A stretch of DNA of 10,000 nucleotides from contig BLFN01000481.1 in the NCBI GenBank assembly GCA_014634225.1, forward strand, positions 87,882 through 97,881, in the 5' to 3' direction. The number at the start of each line of letters is the position of its first letter. Positions within the stretch are counted from its first letter, which is position 1. Source of the stretch: Acropora yongei. Its lineage: Eukaryota > Cnidaria > Anthozoa > Scleractinia > Acroporidae. The translations under genes were made by a program, and so were the position numbers. Positions 1-6,805 of this stretch are shown piece after piece. Under the pieces are notes generated by a model. That model was not told the DNA's origin and did no database searches. It saw only the letters and a program-made list of their open reading frames with translations.

Positions 1-462
1 ATCTTTCAGTAAAACATTGTTTCTTCAAGTGACATGAAATAGCTGTATACTATATTTTCCTGCCACTCCTTTTTTTAACAGGTTTCAAACCTATATCAAA
101 CAAGGAAACCTGTTAATAGTTTTTGGAAAGAGATCTCTCTTTTCATTCCATCTTTGTGTGGTCTCACCATTTAACAAAGGGGGAATAAGATTTTATAAAA
201 AGCGTAGAGTATGTCACTTGAATTTATATTTGTGAGCTGGTATTGCTCTCTCAACTTGTGAAAGGTAATGGTGGTGGGAATATTTTGCAAATTGTATGCA
301 ATGTACATTAGCTGCTAACTCTTGGTCATCATACCTTCATTCCTTTTTATCAGAGACAGTTTTTTTTGTACTTTGCTTCCATTTTCCTTTTTATACAGTA
401 CTGATTTCAGTCCAGCAACAAGCTAACTGTTTTAACAAACTTATTGGTCTCAGAAATACAAA
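1..462. other. 3' flank of the HARBI1-like pseudogene, no gene seen
   Basis: This stretch lies downstream of the minus-strand HARBI1-like stop codon. I see no coding frame with recognisable content on either strand; the short plus-strand open frame at 296-496 is rich in F, L and S and has no motif. I found no AATAAA or ATTAAA on the minus strand here, so a polyadenylation site for the pseudogene is not evident. No terminal inverted repeat or TWA-type target duplication marking the end of a Harbinger element was found by eye. Confidence 0.5.
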
Positions 463-826
463 CTATATTAAGTGGTCAACAAAAATGACCATTTGATTTC
501 TCTTAGCAACTGCTGCTGGTCTAGGAAGGGGAAAATGGAATTCAGATTGGTCATCATCACCATCACCATCATCATCCAGATCAAGGAATTCTTCAATGCT
601 TCCTTCATCGGCAATCAGGCAAAAATTGTGTAAAACACATGCTGCAGAAATGACCGATGGAACGTCATGGACATTTTCCATCTCAATGTACTTTAACCTT
701 CGCCACCTTCCCTTCAGTAACCAAAATGCTCTTTCAATTGGTTGGCATGTCCTGGTGTGCTTTTCATTATAACCAATCTGTGACCTTGTTAAATTACCAT
801 TACCTCGGAATGGTGACAGCAACCAC
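463..826 (-). pseudogene. HARBI1-like exon 4: catalytic Glu and C-terminus
   Basis: The exon begins after TTTTTTCTGACAG (AG at 828-827), a good acceptor. It encodes WLLSPFRGNGNLTRSQIGYN, then TRTCQPIERAFWLLKGRWRR, LKYIEMENVHDVPSVI and SAACVLHNFC, with a TAG stop at 463-465. The Glu in PIERAF is the expected third catalytic residue, and 'A-cvLHNfc' is the usual end of the domain. Family members usually read ERAFGLLKGR; here Gly is Trp, a marked change next to the catalytic Glu. The tail is acidic: an Asp/Gly-rich run is encoded by an imperfect trinucleotide repeat (about 549-575). The frame is open from the acceptor to the stop. Confidence 0.88.
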
Positions 827-1091
827 CTGTCAGAAAAAATAAATTATACTGTGATATAGTAATCACCAGACAGTCATTGTTTGTGCGCTAATTTGCAGGT
901 ATTGTTTTTGATTTTGTGTATTTGTAACGTAGCACTATACCTGTGTCAAAAGGAAAATGCCATGTCATTCATTATTAGCTTTTGTAAATACAATATTAAT
1001 AGCCATAAATATACAATAAGGAATACTTTTATCAACAAAGACAACTAACACAAAATCCATTGGAATTATGTACTGGTACAGAAATATGCAC
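827..1091 (-). other. Intron between HARBI1-like exons 3 and 4
   Basis: The borders are GTGCAT (donor) and TTTTTTCTGACAG (acceptor) on the minus strand. The 265-bp interior is AT-rich, with no coding frame or repeat I can identify. The intron splits an Arg codon that sits directly before the conserved WLLSPFR block, which supports the borders. Confidence 0.75.
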
Positions 1092-1258
1092 CTTTGAAAT
1101 GGGTATGCTGAATCCCCAAGAAGATGGGTGTCACCTTAAAATAATTGATTTTCAGCTGACTGAAATAGTGGTGAATTTCTGAGCACTCTAGCATCGTGCA
1201 CTGACCCAGGCCACCCTACATATATGTCCGTGAAACAGAGGGTGTGGTCGCATGCTCC
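1092..1258 (-). pseudogene. HARBI1-like exon 3: second catalytic Asp and GDSAYP, with an in-frame TAA
   Basis: The acceptor is a pyrimidine-rich CTCTCTTTTAG (AG at 1260-1259), and phase 0 with exon 2 gives ILQ then GACDH. The exon encodes TLCFTDIYVGWPGSVHDARV, then LRNSPLFQSAENQLF, a stop, and GDTHLLGDSAYPFQ. GWPGSVHDARV holds the second catalytic Asp, and GDTHLLGDSAYP is a strong family signature. The TAA at 1136-1138 falls where most relatives have a Pro or another residue before GDTHL, so the frame resumes immediately after the lesion. The donor is AG then GTGCAT (1091-1086), a usable but weaker GT donor. The split Arg codon is completed by the first base of exon 4. Confidence 0.87.
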
Positions 1259-2633
1259 CTAAAAGAGAGGTTATAAGAGTTTATAAGTTTTAGTACACAA
1301 ATAGTACAGAAAACTTTCTATGTTAAGGACAATATCACTCTAGTCTCTCATGATGCTTTGATTAGAAACAAATGCATGAAACTTTTGGTATGTGATTCAA
1401 CTTAGTGGTATGTATACAAATTCAGATGACTCGTGCTAATCATGAAATCAATTTAACTGCTAGAGTAAGCCATATTGATGGCTGATTAAATAGATGTTGG
1501 CTGTTAGAACAGTTACAAAGTAGCCTAGAAAAATTCTGGGCATCAGTATTATTCGTGACCACTAGCCCTGCAACCTGGACGTTGTTTGTTTTCCCTTATA
1601 CAAGCTATGAAGGTATGTGTAGCATCAAAGGATTTCTGAAATGGTCAGAAATAGAAAAAAAGATTTGGACCCCTTTCTTCTGAAGTAGGGTATGATTTGT
1701 GCACTCAGCAACAGTGGTCATCATGTAAAGTATTTGAAAGAACGTTTTATGATTATTAGTTTTCATAGGCGTATGGTGATCCTCTTGCCTGAAAAATTTA
1801 TGTGATGCCTGAATGGGAGAGAGTTGAAGTCAGGGTGCAAACACATTCAATTTGCATGAAAAACAAAATTGTTCACAATTCCCACAACTAATGAAACTGC
1901 TATAATTCCAAAACTAGTTATATTCAAAGGTTACCTAGTCTATCAATCATACTCTATCAACAGTCTCAATCCGAGTAAAATCTAAAACTGATTTAAAGGG
2001 AAAAAGTCTAAAAAGAAGTAACTAACTAGAAACTATTTATGACTTTTGGAAATCACACAAACAGCATTATTTTGTTAGTAATGTTTCCTCTCAAGTGTTT
2101 TCACATGAATGGTTAGCGTTTTGTCCAAGAAATCAGATGATTTCTGTGGCTAGGGGGGGATGCAGTCCCCCTTGCCTCCCCCAGCTTGTATACCACTCTT
2201 ATTTATCCCTTGAGAAAAGCAATTTAGGATTTCGGGGGTCAATTATTTGAAACCCTCGTCTGCCTGGTCAAATGATCATGCAGAATTATCTAAAGCAGTT
2301 CCTGGGCACAATCTGGTATGAAGTCGGGTATAGATTATGGGAATCAGATCTGAAATTCGTCGCAAATTCGAAAAAAAAGAAATTAAAATATTCCACATCC
2401 TGTGAAACAACAGCTTCCAGTTTTCCAATATCAAGCAATGAACAAATTAGAGCTAAAATGATAAACAACTTATAACAGTTTTTAATGTATTAAACAGTTA
2501 TATTGGGTGAAGTCATCCACATTGGTAAAAAAAACTAACATAACCTAATAGCCATGAAATTAATTTGATACTATCCGTTATAAATATTTCATTGTAATAC
2601 TATAACTTTTATAAGAATATTCTATTAATTTAC
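1259..2633 (-). other. Large intron between HARBI1-like exons 2 and 3
   Basis: The borders are GTAAAT and CTCTCTTTTAG on the minus strand, in phase 0 between ILQ and the block leading to FTDIYVGWPG. At 1375 bp it is the longest intron here, yet I found no gene within it. The overlapping short open frames on both strands around 2272-2475 look like chance in AT-rich DNA. A small G/C hairpin lies at 2155-2171. Several stretches could be old repeat remnants, but I cannot assign them. Confidence 0.65.
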
Positions 2634-2791
2634 CTGAAGGATAATTGAATGACTTCTTATTCAATTAAGGTATGACTGTGGATGGTGAGAGGGCGTCTTG
2701 ATATGGATGTGGCAGCCATCAATGGCACCAACAACTCGTGGAAAACCACTCAAAAGTTCAAAACCCTCTGCTACCTCAACAGCTTTAGCAC
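2634..2791 (-). pseudogene. HARBI1-like exon 2: first catalytic Asp, with an in-frame TGA
   Basis: The exon begins after a CAAG acceptor (AG at 2793-2792) and ends at CAG before GTAAAT (donor at 2633-2632). It encodes AKAVEVAEGFELLSGFPRV, then VGAIDGCHIHIKTPS, HPQSYLN, a stop, then IRSHSIILQ. VGAIDG holds the first Asp of the DDE/DDD-type active site. Family members normally read Y-x-N-R-K-G-x-H-S-I-I-L-Q at the end of this block. Here the Arg position is TGA (2661-2663), most simply a CGA-to-TGA transition, and the next residues (I, R, S) also depart from K-G-aromatic. The lesions are local; the flanking motifs remain clear. Confidence 0.88.
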
Positions 2792-3188
2792 CTTGGGCAA
2801 AATAGGAAAAGAATTACAAATTGACCTCAACTACCATGAACTATATATATGAGATTGAATCAATGCAGTAGCAATTTGCCTGACTAATACCACACACCAT
2901 TATGACAATATCGAAAACTGCATAGGTATCTTTTTCTTACATTATAGAATGATTTTTATCAGGCTTGAACAAAAACAACTTAAAAATAACAATTTGTCTC
3001 AGATTAGCGTTTGTTCAGTCTCATTACGTTCTTCTATGTTGAGATACTTTAATTCGTGACTGTACAGGAAACCAGTTGCATGCTCATAAACAATTAAGCA
3101 AATTATGCGACATCGTAATCTCGACATGCATGCATTTTAGATCGTCTATGGTTTTTTCGTAGCGTAAAAGCCAATATTACAATGTTAC
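2792..3188 (-). other. Intron between HARBI1-like exons 1 and 2
   Basis: The donor is GTAACA (3188-3183) and the acceptor ends CCCAAG (AG at 2793-2792), giving 397 bp. The split Gly codon restores the conserved WP-x-G-A-K-A-V-E transition into exon 2. I see no coding content or repeat inside. Confidence 0.75.
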
Positions 3189-3533
3189 CTCTTGGCCACT
3201 GAGTAAGGTCTGTGCGCACATCCACAAGAGCTCTTAGAACCCTTCCAATGCAGCGCAACACACTTGACATTGTAATGTCAAAACAATCAGATAATTGTCG
3301 GCAGGTCTCTTGGTTCGCCAGGGCCCAAACAGCCACAGCTATCTGTTTTCTTGCTTCAGTGGGCCGCCTGCCAAATGAATTTCCCTTTGGGATATGCTCA
3401 CTTGGTGATAACAATTGAGCGAGTAATTTAAATGTCGAGGGAGTCATCCGGAAATGACTCCTGAAGCCATCGCAACGGTCGAGAGGAACCGTGATTTCAA
3501 AATAGTGTGCAATTCTTGCTAATTTGCGCCAAG
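3189..3533 (-). pseudogene. HARBI1-like exon 1, 3' part: N-terminal helical and HTH-like region
   Basis: This 345-nt block encodes SWRKLARIAHYFEITVPL, then FRSHFRMTPSTFKLLAQLL, then GRRPTEARKQIAVAVWALAN and CRQLSDCFDITMSSVLRCI, ending in TDLTQWPR. The 'FR-M-P--F--L' block and the 'A--vWaLA-----r-ls--F-i--s-v---i' block match the HARBI1-like N-terminal region that precedes the DDE domain, including its helix-turn-helix-like helices. The 3' end is a splice donor (exon ...CCAAGAG, intron GTAACA at 3188-3183). One base of a Gly codon carries over and is completed by the first two bases of the next exon, giving the usual WP-x-G junction. An alternative start at the ATG at 3546-3544 lies within the duplicated flank of the SINE and is probably not original. 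Confidence 0.8.
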
Positions 3534-3535
3534 AA

Positions 3536-3550
3536 AAAATACACATAATT
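3536..3550 (+). repeat. Left target-site duplication of the SINE
   Basis: The sequence AAAATACACATAATT directly precedes the SINE head and matches the right flank at 3925-3939 (AAAATAACACAAATT) in 14 of 16 aligned columns, with one single-base indel in each copy. Two further A residues precede it (3534-3535). The length and A-rich start fit LINE-mediated target-primed insertion. Confidence 0.7.
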
Positions 3551-3615
3551 GAAATCTGTTGCTCAGTTGGTTGAGCAATGGGTTGTCATGCGGGAGGTCG
3601 TGAGTTCGGCTCCGG

Positions 3616-3668
<53 letters not shown>

Positions 3669-3709
3669 TAATGACATCGGCAAATGGTTAGACTTTCGAG
3701 GCCTTCTCG

Positions 3710-3740
<31 letters not shown>

Positions 3741-3759
3741 ACAAATACTTCCTTGTTTA

Positions 3760-3798
<39 letters not shown>

Positions 3799-3924
3799 AA
3801 AAAGAGTAGGGCATGAAGTTCCTGGTGTTGTGGCTGTCCTTAGTGAGTGGGTACAGTGTTGTACAGTGCATTTGAATATAATAAATAGAAAATGCGTTAT
3901 ATAAATGCTATATATCATTATCAT
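3551..3924 (+). mobile_element. tRNA-derived SINE inserted in HARBI1-like exon 1
   Basis: The 5' head resembles a tRNA gene with an internal RNA polymerase III promoter. The A box (3559-3570) reads TTGCTCAGTTGG and the B box (3603-3613) reads AGTTCGGCTCC, spaced as in tRNAs. A tRNA-unrelated body follows, including GGGACGTTAAAGAACCCACA near 3770-3790. It ends in an AT-rich tail with short ATCATT-type repeats (about 3909-3924). Imperfect direct repeats flank it at 3536-3550 and 3925-3939. It lies antisense to the HARBI1-like exon it splits. As a SINE it encodes no protein and would depend on LINE machinery for retroposition. A functional tRNA is excluded because the acceptor-stem pairing and 3' end are absent. 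Confidence 0.85.
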
Positions 3925-3939
3925 AAAATAACACAAATT
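3925..3939 (+). repeat. Right target-site duplication of the SINE
   Basis: AAAATAACACAAATT follows the SINE tail and pairs with the left copy at 3536-3550. Read on the minus strand this copy is still coding (E-F-V-L-F). With this copy's length, the frame continues directly into S-W-R-K on the far side of the SINE, which suggests it is closer to the pre-insertion sequence. Confidence 0.7.
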
Positions 3940-4045
3940 CGTCTTCTGCATCGTTCATAAAAAGAGTATCTTCTTCCTCTGACGAGAGAAAGTCGAGAAA
4001 AAATGTTGGCAGAATGTTGCAAATTCGCGTCACTACATCCGCCAT
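3925..4045 (-). pseudogene. HARBI1-like exon 1, 5' part, before the SINE
   Basis: This block begins at an ATG (4045-4043) in a good Kozak context (A at -3, G at +4) and encodes about 40 residues starting MADVVTRICNIL. A cluster of acidic residues (SSEEED, then NDAEDE) follows, as is common near the N-terminus of HARBI1-like proteins. The same frame stays open upstream to an earlier ATG at 4198, but that part shows no family resemblance, so I chose the inner start. The frame runs into the SINE tail at 3924 and stops after a few SINE-encoded residues. The assignment rests on position, frame continuity with the block across the SINE, and the acidic pattern. Confidence 0.6.
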
Positions 4046-4674
4046 GTTGTTTACATCAGCTCTTGCGAGTCTTGAGTGTATATCACACAAGGATCGCGTG
4101 GGTAATTGCGCGAACGGGCCTTTGGCCTTACCATTTACACCTACGAGAACCAATTTTTCCCGGCCGGCCAGTTCTAATAAATGAAAAGTTAAAGACATCC
4201 AACCAGCCCCTTTGACTATAAGAAGTGACCACGGATAGGGATCATTTGTAAGGCTTTCATTAGCGCAGACAGGATTTACATTCTGTAATTGTGCTCCTCT
4301 TTGGTTTATCAGGTTGTTGATGAGTGAGAATTGTTTGGAGAATGTAGAGTTTTAGTTTCTTAACTGCATGACTGAAGCTAAGGATGTGAAACTTTGCTGG
4401 AAAAAATTGAGTTCTTTGGTATTAAAACGGGTGTAAACTATGAGACATTTGTTATTTATATGAGAATACCAAATAGCAAGCCCCCTGTCCAAAAAGAAGT
4501 TCACTCTCTGATGATCATTACTACACTGGCAACAACCACAGAGAATGGCTTTGATACAAAAGGCCTTTACCTAACATTAAGTGGGAAAATTCGGAGGGAT
4601 CATTTGTCTGTCAGAGAGGAAAATATCCTCCCTTCATCTATTATAGAGGTACAGTTGCGCATGTACAGTGGGGG

Positions 4675-4690
4675 TAAGCAGTGCTGCTTA
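4675..4690. repeat. Short inverted repeat, 7-bp arms
   Basis: TAAGCAG at 4675-4681 and CTGCTTA at 4684-4690 are exact reverse complements separated by two bases. As RNA the loop would be too tight to form without opening the inner pairs, so it may just be a palindrome. No function is indicated. Confidence 0.6.
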
Positions 4691-4709
4691 GCTGGTTGTA
4701 TCAATGATG

Positions 4710-4734
4710 CAGGCAGGTACCCCTTAACTGCCTG
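4710..4734. repeat. Short inverted repeat, 7-bp arms and 11-base loop
   Basis: CAGGCAG at 4710-4716 and CTGCCTG at 4728-4734 are exact reverse complements. The potential stem is GC-rich for this AT-rich neighbourhood and lies only 20 bases from another inverted repeat. No poly-T or other terminator-like context is present. Confidence 0.6.
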
Positions 4735-5353
4735 TCGTCATGAAGTCGGAGAACACAGCCGTGAACCATGAACATATGTGTTTTGAACTCTACAGTTGGG
4801 ATAGAGACAATCTTGGGAATCTTGGGACGGTGAAATAGCATACATGTCGCATGTCAGAAAAACATCAAGTGGTTCTGAACATATGGCTGTTCACACGACA
4901 TGTCCAACTTCTTGAACAGTACATTTCATGTCACGTGCAACAGTGGAAATAACATGACTTCTACTAGTGATGTCCAATCAATGACAGGAAGCAAGGCTTT
5001 TTCCTGTAGTCAAGGCCTCAAACAGGTGTGGACATACTGTGGGGTAGGGCATTGCCTACTTGTGGTCGATTGTTTAAAACTCGGTTAAGCATTGCTGTAA
5101 ACTTCTGTGTAAACAATGTGCTCCATCAATCTGTGTTACCTAGGACTATCTTCTGTCCTCCCTCCAACCGAAGAACGGGAATTTAGACCTGCAGCTTTAT
5201 TAGATTGCAGCAGGCATTGTACACTGGTCAAAGCTGGGTCTTCATTCTTTAATATTTAAGGAGGCAGGTACCTTTTTAATGTAAATGGGGTATTTTTCAC
5301 CGTTTAACCTAAATCTCTCAAATCAGAAATGGGTTTGTTGGGTGAATGTGTAT

Positions 5354-5640
5354 CAAACAATCAGCCTGCATCAAGCAGTAATGTGGTGTACTGCACGTGA
5401 GAATAGGGGAATCTTGCTACTGGATACTCATTTAAAGTATTTCTTATTTGCGCAATTGAATGAGGTAGCGCAGTCAAGAAATTACTAACTATTTAAACAA
5501 ACAATCAGCCTGCATCAAGCGGTAATGTGGTGTACTGCACGTGAGAATAGGGGAATCTTGCTACTGGATACTCATTTAAAGTATTTCTTGTTTGCGCAAT
5601 TGAATGAGGTAGCGCAGTCAAGAAATTACTAACTATTTAA
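5354..5640 (+). repeat. Near-perfect tandem duplication, 144-bp period, two copies
   Basis: Copy 1 starts at 5354 and copy 2 at 5498, both with CAAACAATCAGCCTGCATCA. The match continues to ACTATTTAA at 5496 and 5640. I found only two differences over about 143 aligned positions, both A in copy 1 and G in copy 2 (5377/5521 and 5446/5590). No open frame of recognised function spans it. The junction reads ACTATTTAAACAAACAATC, so a few shared AAAC-type bases may have mediated the duplication. Such low divergence implies a recent event, or sequence homogenised by conversion. Confidence 0.93.
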
Positions 5641-6138
5641 TGCTTGTTAGTTTTATCCTCAATAATTTTGATAGAGAAATGTCAGAAGTCTACTTTATCT
5701 TAACACCATAATAGTTGTGCGTTCACACCACTTTCTTGTTTAAAATTAATTGCAGCCGTCTCACGTTATGACTACTGTCCACAATTCAGGACCACAGGTT
5801 GAGGGTTCATTTCTTTTTGTCATTGCAACGGTTTGAGCTCGAAAATATTAGTTGTACTGGTTGGTTGTTACAGGCAAAGTAGTTTAATACAGGTAAATGG
5901 CTTTAATGATACAAACTGTTGCATACTTTCGGTTTTTAAAAGAAATGCATTAGTTGACACACATGTCAACAATAAAATATAACTTTCATCTCATACCTTT
6001 CTCCGCAGTCTTCAAAATGATTTCAATGAATTGTTGCCTTTGCCCATCACATCAGCAGTGAATTTCTGCTTCAGTCCCGGCCTCGAATGGCCCGTGCAAC
6101 ACAAATCAGTTGTTAGGTACAACACTTACCCTTTGGTT
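5641..6138. other. Unassigned intergenic sequence
   Basis: No gene or named repeat seen. Possible splice-like signals occur on both strands around 5995-6010 (a CTCCGCAG acceptor on plus, an AAAG/GTATGA donor on minus). The stretch 6009-6110 has a less AT-rich composition than its surroundings, but no frame could be identified. Confidence 0.35.
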
Positions 6139-6364
6139 AGACCAAAAATACAAGCAGCGATAAAAATCCATGTTTAGGCGATGAAACTGTTGCCCTTGAT
6201 CATAAAGATTTCAGAGTGTATGTACTGGGGAAAGACTGTTAACGCACAAATGACGATGCAACAATTTGTTTACTTGATGGTGTTTCCCAAAGCCCTTCAT
6301 GCAGAAACGGTTTAACCAACAGGAACTTGAAAACGGAAATGACTGCCAAAATTTTAAGGAAGTA
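6139..6364 (+). pseudogene. Possible decayed coding fragment, family unknown
   Basis: In one plus-strand frame the sequence from 6139 reads TKNTSSDKNPCLGDETVALD, then HKDFRVYVLGKDC, a TAA (6238-6240), and then RTNDDATICLLDGVSQSPSC and RNGLTNRNLKTEMTAKILRK to a TAA. The residue mix (balanced charge, hydrophobic strand-like VYVLG) looks more like former coding sequence than the surrounding DNA. I do not recognise the family, no start codon or splice site fixes its limits, and it may be chance. It could belong to an older copy of the transposon sequence lying downstream. Confidence 0.2.
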
Positions 6365-6805
6365 ACAGACAATGCTTTTAAGTTTTTTTGGATTGTGTTG
6401 TGTGCATTTCAGTGGCTTGCTTGCTTCAAATATGCCATAGTCGATCATAGTACTGCGATCACCTTGAACTGAGAGGATGTAATGAACACGACATCGACAT
6501 ATTCAGCTGTTTAGAGAGGCTCAGTGTGTCTACTAACTTAAATAGTTGCTAAACACCCTAAAGAAATTTTAAAAGTGTGGGAAATAAGCATAAAAAAGAG
6601 CCTGTGAAACAGATCTTAGAAACACCAGCGATACTGCTCAACATATCTGTTGACAGGTTTAACTTAAGGCCATTTTACGCATGCAACGTTACTGAGATCT
6701 ATCACTTCTTTGTTCCTTTATGTCCTTTTTCAAATTGAGTTAAGCATTTCTCAGTCAACAGCTGCCTGAGCTGCTGCCCAAAACTTTCTTCTTCAAATTT
6801 TGGAA
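6365..6805. other. Unassigned sequence upstream of the tnp2-like pseudogene
   Basis: I see no coding frame, structural RNA or repeat in this stretch. It may include the 5' part of the transposon that carried the tnp2-like gene, but no CACTA-type terminus was found. Confidence 0.35.

Larger units (their letters stand above)
463..4045 (-). pseudogene. HARBI1-like: HARBI1-like PIF/Harbinger nuclease pseudogene, four exons, split by a SINE
   Basis: The family comprises IS5-type DDE nucleases encoded by PIF/Harbinger transposons and by the domesticated vertebrate gene HARBI1. Seen here: four minus-strand coding blocks (4045-3925 plus 3533-3189; 2791-2634; 1258-1092; 826-463). Joined at GT/AG borders they total 1155 nt, or 385 codons including the stop, close to the usual HARBI1 length of about 350 residues. 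In order they carry an acidic N-terminus, an FRMTPSTF block, a helix-turn-helix-like region after FGRRPTEARKQ, VVGAIDG (first catalytic Asp), GWPGSVHDARV (second Asp), LLGDSAYP, and IERAFWLLKGRWRR (catalytic Glu). The reading frame is broken: TGA at 2661-2663, TAA at 1136-1138, and a SINE inside the first exon. No Myb/SANT partner gene or terminal inverted repeats were seen, so I cannot say whether this was a mobile copy or a domesticated one. The family call is firm; the exact exon 1 start is less so. Confidence 0.88.
4199..5353. other. Unassigned region upstream of the HARBI1-like pseudogene
   Basis: No gene is recognisable. The longest plus-strand open frame (4394-4771) does not begin at a convincing start. 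It has no clear domain, although a CCLAGC pair of cysteines near 4682 faintly recalls the start of a THAP-type zinc finger. Possible splice signals are scattered (for example GTTTATCAG ending at 4311 and GTAAGC at 4674), but they do not define a supported exon. Two inverted repeats sit at 4675-4690 and 4710-4734. Minus-strand sequence just above 4045 would be the 5' flank of the pseudogene; I see no clear TATA box there. Confidence 0.4.

Noticed and set aside
2155..2171. GGGGGA/TCCCCC hairpin as a terminator or regulatory element
   Set aside because: A 6-bp stem around a 5-base loop inside a large eukaryotic intron has no supporting context. It may be low-complexity chance.
2272..2475. Overlapping open frames on both strands
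   Set aside because: They sit inside the large HARBI1-like intron, lack recognised motifs, and have composition expected of AT-rich noncoding DNA.
3551..3623. Functional tRNA gene
   Set aside because: A and B boxes are present, but there is no paired acceptor stem or plausible 3' end, and the sequence continues into a SINE body with flanking direct repeats.
4682..4760. THAP-type zinc finger start (CCLAGC...)
   Set aside because: Only the first cysteine pair resembles the fold. The later C-x-x-H and the conserved Pro and Trp positions are not visible in the frame.
4711..5272. Repeated 11-mer AGGCAGGTACC (4711-4721 and 5262-5272)
   Set aside because: The identity does not extend beyond the 11 bases, so it is probably coincidence rather than a repeat.
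5463..5480. let-7-like seed (TGAGGTAG, 5461-5468 and again in the second duplicated unit)
   Set aside because: Only the seed-length match is present, with no let-7 remainder, no hairpin precursor, and the match lies in a recent tandem duplicate.
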